A stretch of 64,000 bases of DNA, from NCBI GenBank assembly GCA_043421945.1, contig JBHOGO010000004.1, positions 1 to 64,000 on the forward strand, written 5' to 3'. The position numbers were made by a program, and so were the translations under genes. Of the stretch, positions 36,792-45,462 are shown piece by piece (position 1 is the stretch's first letter; each line of letters opens with the position of its first letter). The notes below the pieces were generated by a model. That model was not told the origin of the DNA and did no database searches. It worked only from the letters and a program-made list of their open reading frames with translations. Source of the stretch: Thaumasiovibrio sp043421945. GTDB lineage: Bacteria > Pseudomonadota > Gammaproteobacteria > Enterobacterales > Vibrionaceae.

Positions 36792-36930
36792 ACGGTTGGT
36801 AGTGCAAAGAGGGCCCTACTGTTATTGACTCTTGTGAACCGTCCCATGTGACATTCTAAATGACGTTAACCTAGAAACTCTCGCAAAATCGGCAACTTGA
36901 CATCGTTTATCGTCAACTTTGTTTGCACCT

Positions 36931-37035
36931 CGTGGAACTCCCTTCTAAAGTAAGTTTGAGTTGCTCTCAGGTGTGGACCATCATCACCATGCCTGTTTTC
37001 GAGTATTGTTTAGTTCGGTATAAGGAAGTTCCACG
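36931..37035 (+). promoter_or_regulatory. gcvH leader with inverted repeat covering the ribosome binding site
   Basis: CGTGGAACT at 36931-36939 is the perfect reverse complement of AGTTCCACG at 37027-37035, which ends at the base before the gcvH ATG. After one mismatch, four more pairs (36941-36944 with 37022-37025) cover the AAGG of the AAGGAAG site. The loop of roughly 75 nt has internal pairing potential and a segment CTCTCAGG-TGTGGAC that faintly resembles part of a glycine riboswitch. Translational control of gcvH is inferred. Confidence 0.55.
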
Positions 37036-37428
37036 ATGAGTTTAGTGCCTCCTGAGTTGAAATTTACAAATAGCCACGAATGGGTACGCCCTGAAGGTGA
37101 CGGCGTTTACACTGTCGGTATCTCTGATCATGCACAGTCACTGCTTGGCGATATGGTGTTTATTGATCTTCCCGATCTTGATGAATCTCTTGATGCTGGT
37201 GATGATTGTGCTGTGGCCGAATCAGTGAAAGCAGCGTCAGATATCTATGCACCAATGGGGGGATGTGTGGTTGCTATCAATGAAGATCTAGAGGGATCGC
37301 CCGAGTTGGTTAATTCCGATCCTTATGGTGATGGCTGGCTGTTTCAACTGAAAGTAGATGACGAAGAAGAGATGAATGATTTGTTAGATGCTGAAGGTTA
37401 TCAAGATCTTATCGCTGATGATGACTAA
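37036..37428 (+). CDS. gcvH: glycine cleavage system H protein
   Basis: 130 residues, full length. The H protein carries the lipoyl arm of the glycine cleavage system. The lipoylated Lys65 lies in [13 protein letters not shown], and [14 protein letters not shown] starts the fold. The neighbouring genes gcvT and gcvP, present beside it in Escherichia coli, are absent, so partners must be encoded elsewhere. The ribosome binding site AAGGAAG lies inside an inverted repeat. Confidence 0.96.
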   Translation: MSLVPPELKFTNSHEWVRPEGDGVYTVGISDHAQSLLGDMVFIDLPDLDESLDAGDDCAVAESVKAASDIYAPMGGCVVAINEDLEGSPELVNSDPYGDGWLFQLKVDDEEEMNDLLDAEGYQDLIADDD

Positions 37429-37444
37429 CTCAAGCGACATAAAC

Positions 37445-37470
37445 AAAAAAGCCCCGCGAGGGGCTTTTTT
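37445..37470. terminator. bidirectional terminator after gcvH
   Basis: An 11-bp perfect stem (AAAAAAGCCCC / GGGGCTTTTTT) with a GCGA loop lies between converging genes and gives T-runs on both strands. Confidence 0.94.
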
Positions 37471-37486
37471 CGTTGAGTAGCTCAGC

Positions 37487-37690
37487 CTAATCTAAAACAC
37501 GGATTCGACGTATTTCTGAGTTTACTTCTTTGACCGTCTTATAATGATGATGCTCTGGTTCGTCCGGTACAATAAGAAACCCTTGGTCGAATTCGTATCC
37601 TCCTCGTCCATGAATATAGATACGTCCACTAAAGAGGCGTGTAATATGCTTCGCTACCAGCTTTGGTGAATAGCGCTTAAACATGCGCAT
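37487..37690 (-). CDS. small conserved-looking protein of unknown function
   Basis: 67 residues, strongly basic at the N-terminus (RMFKRYSPKLVAKHITRLF), with a glycine turn (YIHGRGGYEFDQGFL) and a helical C-terminus (TVKEVNSEIRRIRVLD). A consensus AAGGA site lies 7-11 bp before the ATG, and the gene shares the gcvH terminator, which together support a real gene. I recall similar short proteins in Vibrio but cannot name a family. No signal peptide or membrane helix. Confidence 0.75.
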   Translation of the reverse strand: MRMFKRYSPKLVAKHITRLFSGRIYIHGRGGYEFDQGFLIVPDEPEHHHYKTVKEVNSEIRRIRVLD

Positions 37691-38057
37691 TTAGTTCTTC
37701 CTTTAATTTTACGTTAACCAACTAACGACACGCATTATAAAACAAGCAGCATGAACTTATTGTGACATTGCTAGCATAACAAGCCGCAATACTGGTAGAG
37801 CTTAGTTGTTACTATTATTAAGTATATACATCGCAATATAATATTCCGTATATCAAGCTGATAACACAACTTATTTTGGCAGTGCCCAAAGATGATGCGA
37901 TGGTTTATTTCTTTATAAGCTGCTTTTTTAGACACCGAGTGGGTGAAGTGACTGTTTTATAAGCTTGGTAGAGTGATATTGTGCATTTTTCCCGTGATGT
38001 GACCGTTTGTGCATACAGGTGTTTTTCACTATCTAGCATATAAAATACCGCGTTTTG
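37691..38057. other. AT-rich intergenic region
   Basis: About 370 bp between two minus-strand genes. It should hold the promoter of the 67-residue ORF and the end of the LysR-type gene transcript. No ORF, clear terminator or repeat was recognised. Confidence 0.5.
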
Positions 38058-38990
38058 TCATCTAGTGAGGCCGATCACGTATTCACAAATCGTTTGCTCG
38101 AGAAGGGGAATAAGCCACTGCCATTTAGGGTGTGCTGCGTTTCTTTTTTGATTAATGAGGGCGATATCGAATCCTGGAACGTGAATGGGGGGCGGGCTTA
38201 AGGTGAGCTGATCCGCGAAGGTGGGTTGCTTAGCAAGGAGCTCTGTGGTGATACAGAGTAAACGTCGTCCAGATAAGAGGTGCCTAACCGTTAGGAAATT
38301 CGCCGACCCTACGCTGACATGGCGCTGATGACCAAGCTCATTTAGCGTCTTATCCACTTGGCTTTTGAGTTCGCCGTCTGGTGACACTAATGCATGAGGG
38401 ATATCTAAATACTGCTCTAGTGAGATTGGGCTATCGACTGAGCATGCTGCACTATCATAAAGGCAAACATGATTATCTCGATAAAGGTGATGGCTCTCAT
38501 ACTCTGTCGGTAGATTACTCATGCTCCCGATCACAACGTCAAGTTGATGTTGCGCAAATCTATCCAGATAGTTACTGCGATCAACTTGATGAAAACTCAA
38601 CTGGCAGTGAGGCGCATACTGATTAAGGCAATCAAATAAGATGGGCGCAAAAATTAACTCGGCATAGTCGGTAAGGCCAATTTTTATTTCGCCATAGTAG
38701 TTAAGGTGTTCAAAAGGTGCTGGCTTTAATACTTGCTCTTCAACGGTAACCAGTAATCTACGTATAATCGGCGAGAGATCTAAGGCGCGTTGGCTAGGGA
38801 TCATTTTTTGTCCCTGACGTTCAAATAGCGGATCATCAAGCAGTAAACGGAGCCGAGATAAATTATGGCTCATGGCAGACTGTCCAATGGAGAGTTGGTT
38901 GGCGGCTTTCGTGACACTTTGATTTTGCATTAGTGCATCAAAGGCCACGAGGAGATTAAGGTCAATACCTCGCCAATTAATGTTGTTCAT
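38058..38990 (-). CDS. LysR-family transcriptional regulator
   Basis: About 310 residues from ATG 38990; in-frame ATGs at 38999 and 39008 are alternatives. The N-terminal winged helix-turn-helix (DLNLLVAFDALMQNQSVTKAA) leads into SIGQSAMSHNLSRLR, and a LysR substrate-binding domain covers the rest. It is divergent from a FetA-like ATPase gene, with about 85 bp between the starts, so it may regulate that pair. The effector is unknown. The form resembles the NodD/LeuO-type branch. Confidence 0.88.
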   Translation of the reverse strand: MNNINWRGIDLNLLVAFDALMQNQSVTKAANQLSIGQSAMSHNLSRLRLLLDDPLFERQGQKMIPSQRALDLSPIIRRLLVTVEEQVLKPAPFEHLNYYGEIKIGLTDYAELIFAPILFDCLNQYAPHCQLSFHQVDRSNYLDRFAQHQLDVVIGSMSNLPTEYESHHLYRDNHVCLYDSAACSVDSPISLEQYLDIPHALVSPDGELKSQVDKTLNELGHQRHVSVGSANFLTVRHLLSGRRLLCITTELLAKQPTFADQLTLSPPPIHVPGFDIALINQKRNAAHPKWQWLIPLLEQTICEYVIGLTR

Positions 38991-39074
38991 GACTATCATT
39001 TTCCGCATCTATTTGATGGATTAATTCTATCGTCATAGACTGCGTATTCTCCACTTTTATTTAAGGATACTGTC

Positions 39075-39695
39075 TTGCTAGCGATCGACGCATTGCGTTC
39101 AGGGCGAGAGAAAGGAAGTGATTCTCTTACTGTGCAGCTTTCTCATGGTGATCACCTTGCCATATCAGGTGCTTCTGGTTGCGGAAAGACCTCATTGCTA
39201 AAAGTGATTGCCGGTCTCATGCCTGCGCAGAGTGGTAGCATTACGTTTAGTGGTAAACCATTAACCCCTGAGTCCTTACAAACTTGGCGTCAGACAATTT
39301 ATTATTGTCCTCAGCAGGCAATATTAGGTGAGGGTCATCGAGTGGTAACACTAAAAGAGGCACTGTTATTACCTTGGGATATTAGGGCTACCCAACAGCC
39401 ATTGCCTAATGACGAAAGACTGCAGTCTGTGTTGAGTCAGTTAGCTATTCAGACCCCAATGACACAGCCAGTCGCTGGTTTATCGGGTGGTGAGGCGTAC
39501 CGAGTTATGATTGCTAGGGGACTCTTGCTGCAGCGTAAAACTTGGCTTCTTGATGAGCCAACGGCAGCACTTGATAAAGTGACGAGTGCTGTGGTTGTCA
39601 AAGCGTTAGCACAAGAGTCAGCTGTAATGATTTCGGTAAGCCATGATGTGGATTGGATTGAGACAGCATCACACCATTACCATTTATCGGTTTAG
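39075..39695 (+). CDS. ABC transporter ATP-binding protein, FetA/YbbL-like
   Basis: 206 residues from a TTG start with AAGGA 7 bp upstream. Walker A GASGCGKT is at residues 32-39, the signature LSGGEAYRV near 136 and Walker B WLLDEPTAALD near 155. Together with the UPF0014 permease downstream it matches FetAB, described in Escherichia coli as an iron exporter that helps resist oxidative stress. Substrate is inferred from family only. Confidence 0.85.
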   Translation: MLAIDALRSGREKGSDSLTVQLSHGDHLAISGASGCGKTSLLKVIAGLMPAQSGSITFSGKPLTPESLQTWRQTIYYCPQQAILGEGHRVVTLKEALLLPWDIRATQQPLPNDERLQSVLSQLAIQTPMTQPVAGLSGGEAYRVMIARGLLLQRKTWLLDEPTAALDKVTSAVVVKALAQESAVMISVSHDVDWIETASHHYHLSV

Positions 39696-39742
39696 CATAG
39701 CCATCACGAAGCGATAATGATGCAACAAGAAAGGATTACAGT

Positions 39743-40507
39743 ATGTCGCTATTAGCACTGGCCATCTTTGCGAGCATCTTACTATTACCGATTAGCCTGT
39801 TCTCTTTTTGGCGTGTTGCCCTAGTGCGTTCGCTATTGGCGGCAGCATCTCGAATGAGCTTTCAACTGATTTTGGTCGGCTTTTATCTTCAAACTCTCTT
39901 CGATTGGCACGCCTATTGGATCAATGCTCTGTGGTTTCTCGTCATGGTGAGTGTTGCCGCTTATAGTATCTCTAGTCGCGTGAAAATTAGATTGTGCTAT
40001 GCCTTGCCAGTGGTTGGCGGGAGCTTGCTGGTTAATTTATTGGCGATTGTACCGTTGATGTTGGTTTTCGTCGTTGAAGCGACACCGTGGTGGCATGCTC
40101 AGTATTTGATCCCCATTACAGGTATGGTGTTAGGCAATGCTCTCTCTGCTAATATTGTCGGTTTGAGCCATTGGTCAGAATCGTTGGTTAAACAACGTGA
40201 TGAGTACCAATATTACTTGTCGATGGGGGCGAGTGAGCCAGATATGCCATTTATTCAACGTGCATTATCGGCAGCGATGGCACCGCAACTCGCCACGATG
40301 GCAACGTTGGGTATTGTCAGTTTACCGGGCATGATGACGGGACAGATACTTGCGGGGGCTGAACCGATGAATGCAGTGATGTATCAAATTATGATTATGC
40401 TCGCTATTTTCGTTACTGCGTCGAGTTCTGTAGCGTTAAGTTTGTGGCTATTAACTCGGATTGGAAAAGATTCATTTGGCGGCTATCAGCGTCTAGTTCT
40501 GAAGTAA
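39743..40507 (+). CDS. ABC transporter permease, FetB/YbbM-like (UPF0014)
   Basis: 254 residues with about seven transmembrane helices. PITGMVLGNALSANIVGL, YLSMGASEPD and SLPGMMTGQILAGAEP are hallmarks of the UPF0014/FetB family. An AAAGGA site precedes the ATG. It lies 47 bp after the ATPase gene and forms a two-gene exporter unit, probably for iron. Confidence 0.88.
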   Translation: MSLLALAIFASILLLPISLFSFWRVALVRSLLAAASRMSFQLILVGFYLQTLFDWHAYWINALWFLVMVSVAAYSISSRVKIRLCYALPVVGGSLLVNLLAIVPLMLVFVVEATPWWHAQYLIPITGMVLGNALSANIVGLSHWSESLVKQRDEYQYYLSMGASEPDMPFIQRALSAAMAPQLATMATLGIVSLPGMMTGQILAGAEPMNAVMYQIMIMLAIFVTASSSVALSLWLLTRIGKDSFGGYQRLVLK

Positions 40508-40713
40508 AAGCTATAAGATCAGCGTAATCAGGTGACCTTATAGCTTTAGATGTCATTTTTGAAGTGATGCTCTGAAGTCATCGCTCTGAACAATTGTGGT
40601 GAGCTTAGCGTGTTCTGCCGTGAATCTAATCCCCTCTCTACTTGTTGAGCGTGGATATCGATGTCGCCGATGCGCCTTAGTGGTGAACATCGGCGTTGTT
40701 ATTACCTTCTTTT

Positions 40714-41211
40714 TCAGTCTCTGCAAATAGCTGCGAATGTGGGGGTAATGAGATCGAACAGGTGCTGGCTCTTTAGCATCAACCCCGCCATACAATCCCC
40801 GCTGCTAATCGTGACTGATGTGTGTGCCGTTAGCATCGGGTCGACGATGATGGGAAGTGGCTTTGGCAGCGCTATTGGCACAACGGTACCGGGTGCGTAG
40901 CCCGTAATTTGCCGAACTCGTTCACTGTTGACACATGTCATGCGACGACAACCTAGTACAGCGCGCACCTTGCCTGGATCGACCTGTCGATGGCCGGGCA
41001 AGCAGACGAGTACCTGTAGCCCTCCCATATCCTCCAGCAACATGGTCTTCACCATAATTTCTGGCGAGACACCGCGTTGCTCAGCAGCATCTTCAATGCT
41101 TGTCGCAGGGCGTTGATGCCAGAGTATTTGGTAATCAACCTCTTCCATATCGAGTGTTGCAGTGACGCTGGTGTAGAGAGCTTGGTCGCTCTCGTTAGGT
41201 TCAGTTTTCAT
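40714..41211 (-). CDS. YbaK/EbsC aminoacyl-tRNA editing domain protein
   Basis: 165 residues covering one YbaK/prolyl-tRNA deacylase domain: DMEEVDYQILWH at the N-terminus, VVKT-like VKTMLLEDMGGLQVLVCLPG in the middle and TGYAPGTVVPIALP near residue 105. Family members remove wrongly attached amino acids from tRNA. This one is not clearly YbaK or ProX and its substrate is unknown. No strong ribosome binding site. A 14-bp tandem repeat begins just upstream of the gene. Confidence 0.85.
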   Translation of the reverse strand: MKTEPNESDQALYTSVTATLDMEEVDYQILWHQRPATSIEDAAEQRGVSPEIMVKTMLLEDMGGLQVLVCLPGHRQVDPGKVRAVLGCRRMTCVNSERVRQITGYAPGTVVPIALPKPLPIIVDPMLTAHTSVTISSGDCMAGLMLKSQHLFDLITPTFAAICRD

Positions 41212-41239
41212 TATTCAGGTATCGTTGTTTATCTTGATG

Positions 41240-41323
41240 CTTATCTGTCAGTACTTATATATCTTTGCTTATACATCTGTGCTTATACATCTGTGCTTAT
41301 ATAGCGACGCTTAGATATCGTCT
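41240..41323. repeat. 14-bp tandem repeat, about six imperfect copies
   Basis: Units begin at 41240, 41254, 41268, 41282, 41296 and 41310 and each starts with CTTA. The units at 41268 and 41282 are identical (CTTATACATCTGTG) and the outer ones diverge. The last unit contains the ygfZ stop codon, so the repeat fills the gap between ygfZ and the YbaK-domain gene. Confidence 0.9.
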
Positions 41324-42279
41324 TCCAGCGAGTAAGGAAGGGGTTGCAGTAGCCATGTTGTATCAGGCTCATTAGTCAGTCTCAGGGCTGTATCGGTATC
41401 GAGATCGTTTGGTAAAACGGCTAAAGCAACAGCTTGTCCATCATCAAGCCGTGCCCCTGCAATCACGATACCACCGCGTCGCCAGCTTTCACCTACTTGG
41501 CGTTCTAGCTCATCGCCTGCCACTGGTGTTTTTGCTGCCAGGCCTTGCACGATAAACATTGCGCGCTTATTGATACCGCGGTACTTCGCTCGAGCGACCA
41601 TCTCTTGCCCTGTGTAGCACCCCTTTTTGAAGCTAATGCCGTCTATTGCTTGGAGGTTTAATGCTTGAGGGATATGCGCACCCCACGTCGCCTCATCAAT
41701 ACGAGGTGTACCCGTTAAGATGTCTTGGTAATCCCACAGCGCCTGTGCACTCAGAGTAACGTCTTCTTCTGAGATAACGTTTTCTGCGGCGTTGTGTGTT
41801 AAACAGAGGATCCAGCGCTCATTGTGTTTAACGGCACTGCCAGAAGCGTTGTGACGGACATCAGTGTCGCCTTCAAAGTAGCGGTTAACTAAATCTGTTG
41901 CGTCTTCACCCGAAATACCGAGCATAACAGTGTCGCTGACCGTGAAATCAAGCTTAGAGAATACGGCGTATTTCTTAATTTCAGCCAATTGCTTCTCGGT
42001 CACACTTTTGCGCTGTATGTAGCCAAAACCACCCTCTAAAGGGAATAGGCGCATAGCAGTATGCATTTTCCCTTTGGCGTCACAATGTGCGGCGAAGGTT
42101 GTTTCTTGTGGGTCTAGTGAGATCAAATCGCACGTTAGCTGACCTTGAAGATAGGTGCGAGCGTCGGTACCAATAGCGGTAATTAAATCCCATTCGCTGA
42201 GGTGATGAACAGCAATTTTCGGTAAAGGGAGCGTAACAGGCAGAGATTGAAAGCGTTCTGCGGCAGACCAAGCTGACAT
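41311..42279 (-). CDS. ygfZ: folate-binding protein YgfZ
   Basis: 322 residues from ATG 42279, the start that matches the family; the frame is open 69 bp further upstream. YgfZ is a tetrahydrofolate-binding protein that helps maintain iron-sulfur enzymes such as MiaB. The signature KKGCYTGQEMVARAKYRG lies near residue 230, containing the essential Cys. It is divergent from sdhE, the conserved arrangement. Confidence 0.94.
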   Translation of the reverse strand: MSAWSAAERFQSLPVTLPLPKIAVHHLSEWDLITAIGTDARTYLQGQLTCDLISLDPQETTFAAHCDAKGKMHTAMRLFPLEGGFGYIQRKSVTEKQLAEIKKYAVFSKLDFTVSDTVMLGISGEDATDLVNRYFEGDTDVRHNASGSAVKHNERWILCLTHNAAENVISEEDVTLSAQALWDYQDILTGTPRIDEATWGAHIPQALNLQAIDGISFKKGCYTGQEMVARAKYRGINKRAMFIVQGLAAKTPVAGDELERQVGESWRRGGIVIAGARLDDGQAVALAVLPNDLDTDTALRLTNEPDTTWLLQPLPYSLEDDI

Positions 42280-42572
42280 AGTGAGTCCAGTGAGATGATG
42301 AAATATGAATCTATGGTAAAGGGGATGGGCGTTTTTGTCAGCCCACAAATTGTAGGGGAATAGGGTACGAGGTCGTTAGCCGTTTTTATAGGCGATTGAG
42401 TTCACAGAGTGTTGCTGTCGTTTATGGTACGCTCAGAATAGGGCTGATACACTCGAGGGGTATTTGAGGGAAGTCTTGATAGACTTTCATTTAAAGCGAA
42501 GAAAAGCCATGCTAGTTTTCGTTTTACAGTGGGTATGTACCCAAATAGCTTTGTTTATATAAAGGAATTGCC

Positions 42573-42833
42573 ATGTATTCGACCGAAGAAAAAGCGCGTA
42601 TTAAATGGTCTTGTCGCCGCGGTATGTTAGAGCTGGATGTCATTGTTATGCCTTTCTTTGATGAGTGCTTTGAATCACTGTCTGAAAAAGAGCAGCAGGA
42701 TTTTGTCTCTTTGATGGCGTGTGATGACCCTGACTTATTTACATGGATGATGGGTCACGGTCGTAGTGATAACCTAGCGCAAGCCGCAATGGTAGATAAA
42801 ATTGTCGCGCATAATCGCAGCAAACTCCGCTGA
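42573..42833 (+). CDS. sdhE: FAD assembly factor SdhE
   Basis: 86 residues. SdhE promotes covalent flavin attachment to succinate dehydrogenase and fumarate reductase. The RGMLELD motif is at residues 16-22 (the RGxxE signature) and DDPDLFTWMMG lies near 50. A clear AAAGGA site precedes the ATG. It overlaps ygfX, its usual partner. Confidence 0.95.
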   Translation: MYSTEEKARIKWSCRRGMLELDVIVMPFFDECFESLSEKEQQDFVSLMACDDPDLFTWMMGHGRSDNLAQAAMVDKIVAHNRSKLR

Positions 42834-43278
42834 TATATTCCTTACCTCGTCTTCTAAAGCGCTTCGAAGTTTTCGTTGCGCTTTTTGTCTGCTGTTTCTT
42901 TGCATTCTTTTTTCATCGGCTCCACTGATCATTAAAGTGGTTTGTGTCATCGTTGCTCGCCATTGCTTATTATCTCTATCTCCAGCCATTCGACATTATC
43001 GTGGACGGTTGATCATTGATCGTGCAGGTAAGCTTGTATGGCGACAATTTGCCTATCGATGGTCGGGGTTTGCGATGACAAACCGACATTTCCTTTTGTT
43101 TCGTCTCTTAACTTCACCCGTAGGTGATCAACGTTCACGGCGAGAGGCTAGGTGGGTTTGGGTCTTTGCGGATAGCTGTCATCGACGTGATTACCATCAT
43201 CTGAGCTTGCTTGCGCAGCATCCTGCCCATGAGTTATCTGGTGATCATCAAGCTGACGGGTATATAGGCGAGCGCTGA
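42802..43278 (+). CDS. ygfX: YgfX-like membrane protein
   Basis: Up to 158 residues. A hydrophobic N-terminal hairpin (about 25-60) and a soluble basic C-terminus match YgfX, which follows sdhE in many gammaproteobacteria and was proposed as the toxin half of a toxin-antitoxin pair, a claim still debated. No ATG or good GTG start exists before the membrane segment; TTG at 42802, inside sdhE, is the best available. Sequence similarity is modest, so the call rests on position and topology. Confidence 0.7.
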   Translation: MSRIIAANSADIFLTSSSKALRSFRCAFCLLFLCILFSSAPLIIKVVCVIVARHCLLSLSPAIRHYRGRLIIDRAGKLVWRQFAYRWSGFAMTNRHFLLFRLLTSPVGDQRSRREARWVWVFADSCHRRDYHHLSLLAQHPAHELSGDHQADGYIGER

Positions 43279-43390
43279 AGTTAAACAGCCCTCACACCGT
43301 AGGTGCAAAGGCTGTTTAAAGCTTTGTTCTAAGCGCGTCCATGCAAGAGCATGGCGATAGGGCTCACATAGGGCTCACATAGGGCAGGTA

Positions 43391-45010
43391 TTAGTAAGGC
43401 TTTTTAGGGGTGAGAATCGTTGGTTTCCCATTCTCTTCAGTGTCTGGATAGTCCAAGGTGTAATGTAATCCACGGCTCTCTTTACGCTCAAGTGCACAGA
43501 GCACCATCAGTTCTGCCACTTCGACCAAATTACGTAACTCAAGCAGGTTGTTTGACACTCTGAAATTACTGTAATAGTCGTGAATCTCTTGTTTCAGCAT
43601 ATTGATACGGCGAAGTGCGCGTTCTAGCCGGCGAGTTGTTCGAACAATGCCGACATAATCCCACATAAAGAGACGTAGCTCATGCCAGTTATGTTGAATA
43701 ACGACTTCCTCGTCAGAGCTTGTTACTTGGCTATCATCCCACACTGGCAGTGCTGGTGGCTCTGGGGCATCCTTGATGGTATCTAGAATACTTTTCGATG
43801 CCGCCCACGCATAGACAACACACTCTAGAAGCGAGTTTGAAGCCATGCGATTTGCACCATGCAATCCTGTGTAGCTCACCTCACCAATGGCATAAAGCCC
43901 ATCGAGATCAGTACGGCCTGATTTATCAACCATGACGCCACCGCAAGTGTAATGAGCAGCAGGAACGATAGGGATCGCCTGTGTCGTAATGTCGATTTTA
44001 AACGTCAACAGTTTCTCATAGATGGTCGGAAAGTGCTTTTTAATGAACTCTGGATCTTTGTGGCTAATATCGAGATACATGCAGTCTGCACCGAGACGCT
44101 TCATCTCAAAGTCGATCGCCCTTGCCACGATATCACGTGGAGCGAGTTCTTTGCGGTCATCGAAGTCTTCCATGAATCGCGAGCCATCAGGACGGCGAAG
44201 GTATGCCCCTTCTCCCCGTAGAGCTTCGGTGAGTAGGAAGTTACGTGATTCTGGGTGATACAGGCATGTTGGATGGAATTGATTAAACTCCATATTGGCA
44301 ACACGACACCCTGCACGCCATGCCATTGCAATGCCATCGCCTGAAGAGACATCTGGATTTGACGTGTATTGGTATACTTTAGAGGCGCCGCCCGTTGATA
44401 GCACCACATTCTTTGCGCGTATGGTTTCTACTTGCTCAATGTCTCGATTCCAAACATAGGCTCCCAGCACGCGATTTGCGGCTTGTGTATGACCTAACTT
44501 TTGGTGGGTAATTAAATCAAGTGCGTTATGGCGTTCTAAAATTGTAATATTTGGATGTTCTAATGCATTTTGCTGCAACGATTTTTGCATCGCCATGCCA
44601 GTTGCATCAGCTGCATGCAGAATACGGCGATGACTGTGTCCACCTTCACGCGTAAGGTGATACTGGGGGTGATCGTTGTCATCACCGTCGATACGATCAA
44701 AAGGAACGCCACCGTCGATGAGCCATTGGACGCACGTTTTGCCATTTTCAGCGATAAAACGCACCACGTCTTCATCGCATAAGTGTGCCCCAGCTATTTG
44801 GGTGTCTTCGACGTGCGAGTCGATGCTATCGGCTTCATCGAAGACAGCTGCAATACCACCTTGGGCGTAATAGGTTGAGCCTTCAGAGTAAGGCCCCTTA
44901 CTCAGTACCGTTACCTGACAATTGTTCGCCAATTGTAAGGCTAACGAGAGACCCGCAGCGCCACTGCCGATCACCAAGACATCACAGTAATGTTCACGGT
45001 TTTGCTTCAT
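43391..45010 (-). CDS. nadB: L-aspartate oxidase
   Basis: 539 residues from ATG 45010, one short of Escherichia coli NadB; the frame is open 42 bp further. It oxidises aspartate to iminoaspartate, the first step of de novo NAD synthesis, using [21 protein letters not shown] begins the FAD domain, and [19 protein letters not shown] and [25 protein letters not shown] are intact. It is divergent from rpoE as in Escherichia coli. Confidence 0.97.
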   Translation of the reverse strand: MKQNREHYCDVLVIGSGAAGLSLALQLANNCQVTVLSKGPYSEGSTYYAQGGIAAVFDEADSIDSHVEDTQIAGAHLCDEDVVRFIAENGKTCVQWLIDGGVPFDRIDGDDNDHPQYHLTREGGHSHRRILHAADATGMAMQKSLQQNALEHPNITILERHNALDLITHQKLGHTQAANRVLGAYVWNRDIEQVETIRAKNVVLSTGGASKVYQYTSNPDVSSGDGIAMAWRAGCRVANMEFNQFHPTCLYHPESRNFLLTEALRGEGAYLRRPDGSRFMEDFDDRKELAPRDIVARAIDFEMKRLGADCMYLDISHKDPEFIKKHFPTIYEKLLTFKIDITTQAIPIVPAAHYTCGGVMVDKSGRTDLDGLYAIGEVSYTGLHGANRMASNSLLECVVYAWAASKSILDTIKDAPEPPALPVWDDSQVTSSDEEVVIQHNWHELRLFMWDYVGIVRTTRRLERALRRINMLKQEIHDYYSNFRVSNNLLELRNLVEVAELMVLCALERKESRGLHYTLDYPDTEENGKPTILTPKKPY

Positions 45011-45462
45011 GTCGATATCATATCCCTGTGTTAATCTGTACGATAATATCAAATTCCATTACATCGAGCATGACCCTGTTGCACGATTGACGCCAAATGT
45101 CGTTAAAATCTTCGATTTAAGGTGTTTGCATTGGCACGCGACAGACGGAAACGAAGTTTGGATAGTGCAGTATGCGGCTTTTGATAGCGTGATCGGAAGA
45201 GGTCGATGCTATTTTTACTTCTGCTTAACATCTATGATGTCAAATAAAGCGAGTATTGACGCTGGATTGGTGAAAAGTAACCAGTATTTTGCGATTTAGG
45301 GAACTTAGATTGACAAAATCTGTCCTAAATTGAGCTCACTGTTCTGGTACAACATATTAGCAGCTTCTCAGTGTATCAAGATGTTGAACTTTGGTATGTT
45401 TCAGCGTGCTAAACGTGGTCCCTTGAGCAGGAGTCATAATAACAATAGGAGTACCCGCTCGA
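45011..45462. other. divergent nadB/rpoE intergenic region
   Basis: About 450 bp between nadB and rpoE. It carries the sigma-E promoter of rpoE near 45300 and a small inverted repeat AAATC-TTC-GATTT at 45106-45118. A 96-codon plus-strand ORF overlapping nadB is not supported. No other gene was seen. Confidence 0.6.
45300..45328 (+). promoter_or_regulatory. sigma-E promoter of the rpoE operon
   Basis: The -35 element GGAACTT (45300-45306) is a perfect match to the sigma-E consensus. After a 16-bp spacer the -10 element TCCTAA (45323-45328) is close to TCTAA/TCTGA. It lies about 135 bp upstream of the rpoE start. Autoregulation of rpoE from such a promoter is well established in Escherichia coli. 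Confidence 0.8.

Noticed and set aside
36840..36930. Full glycine riboswitch upstream of gcvH
   Set aside because: Only a fragment resembling the 3' conserved segment is present; the GCCGAAGG core and matching P1 were not found, so no riboswitch was annotated.
41077..41304. 75-codon plus-strand ORF with a Tyr/Leu/Ile-rich C-terminus
   Set aside because: Its C-terminal half is a translation of the 14-bp tandem repeat and the rest is antisense to the YbaK-domain gene.
45009..45299. 96-codon plus-strand ORF overlapping the start of nadB
   Set aside because: No ribosome binding site, no recognisable domain, and it overlaps nadB and the rpoE promoter region in an intergenic stretch.
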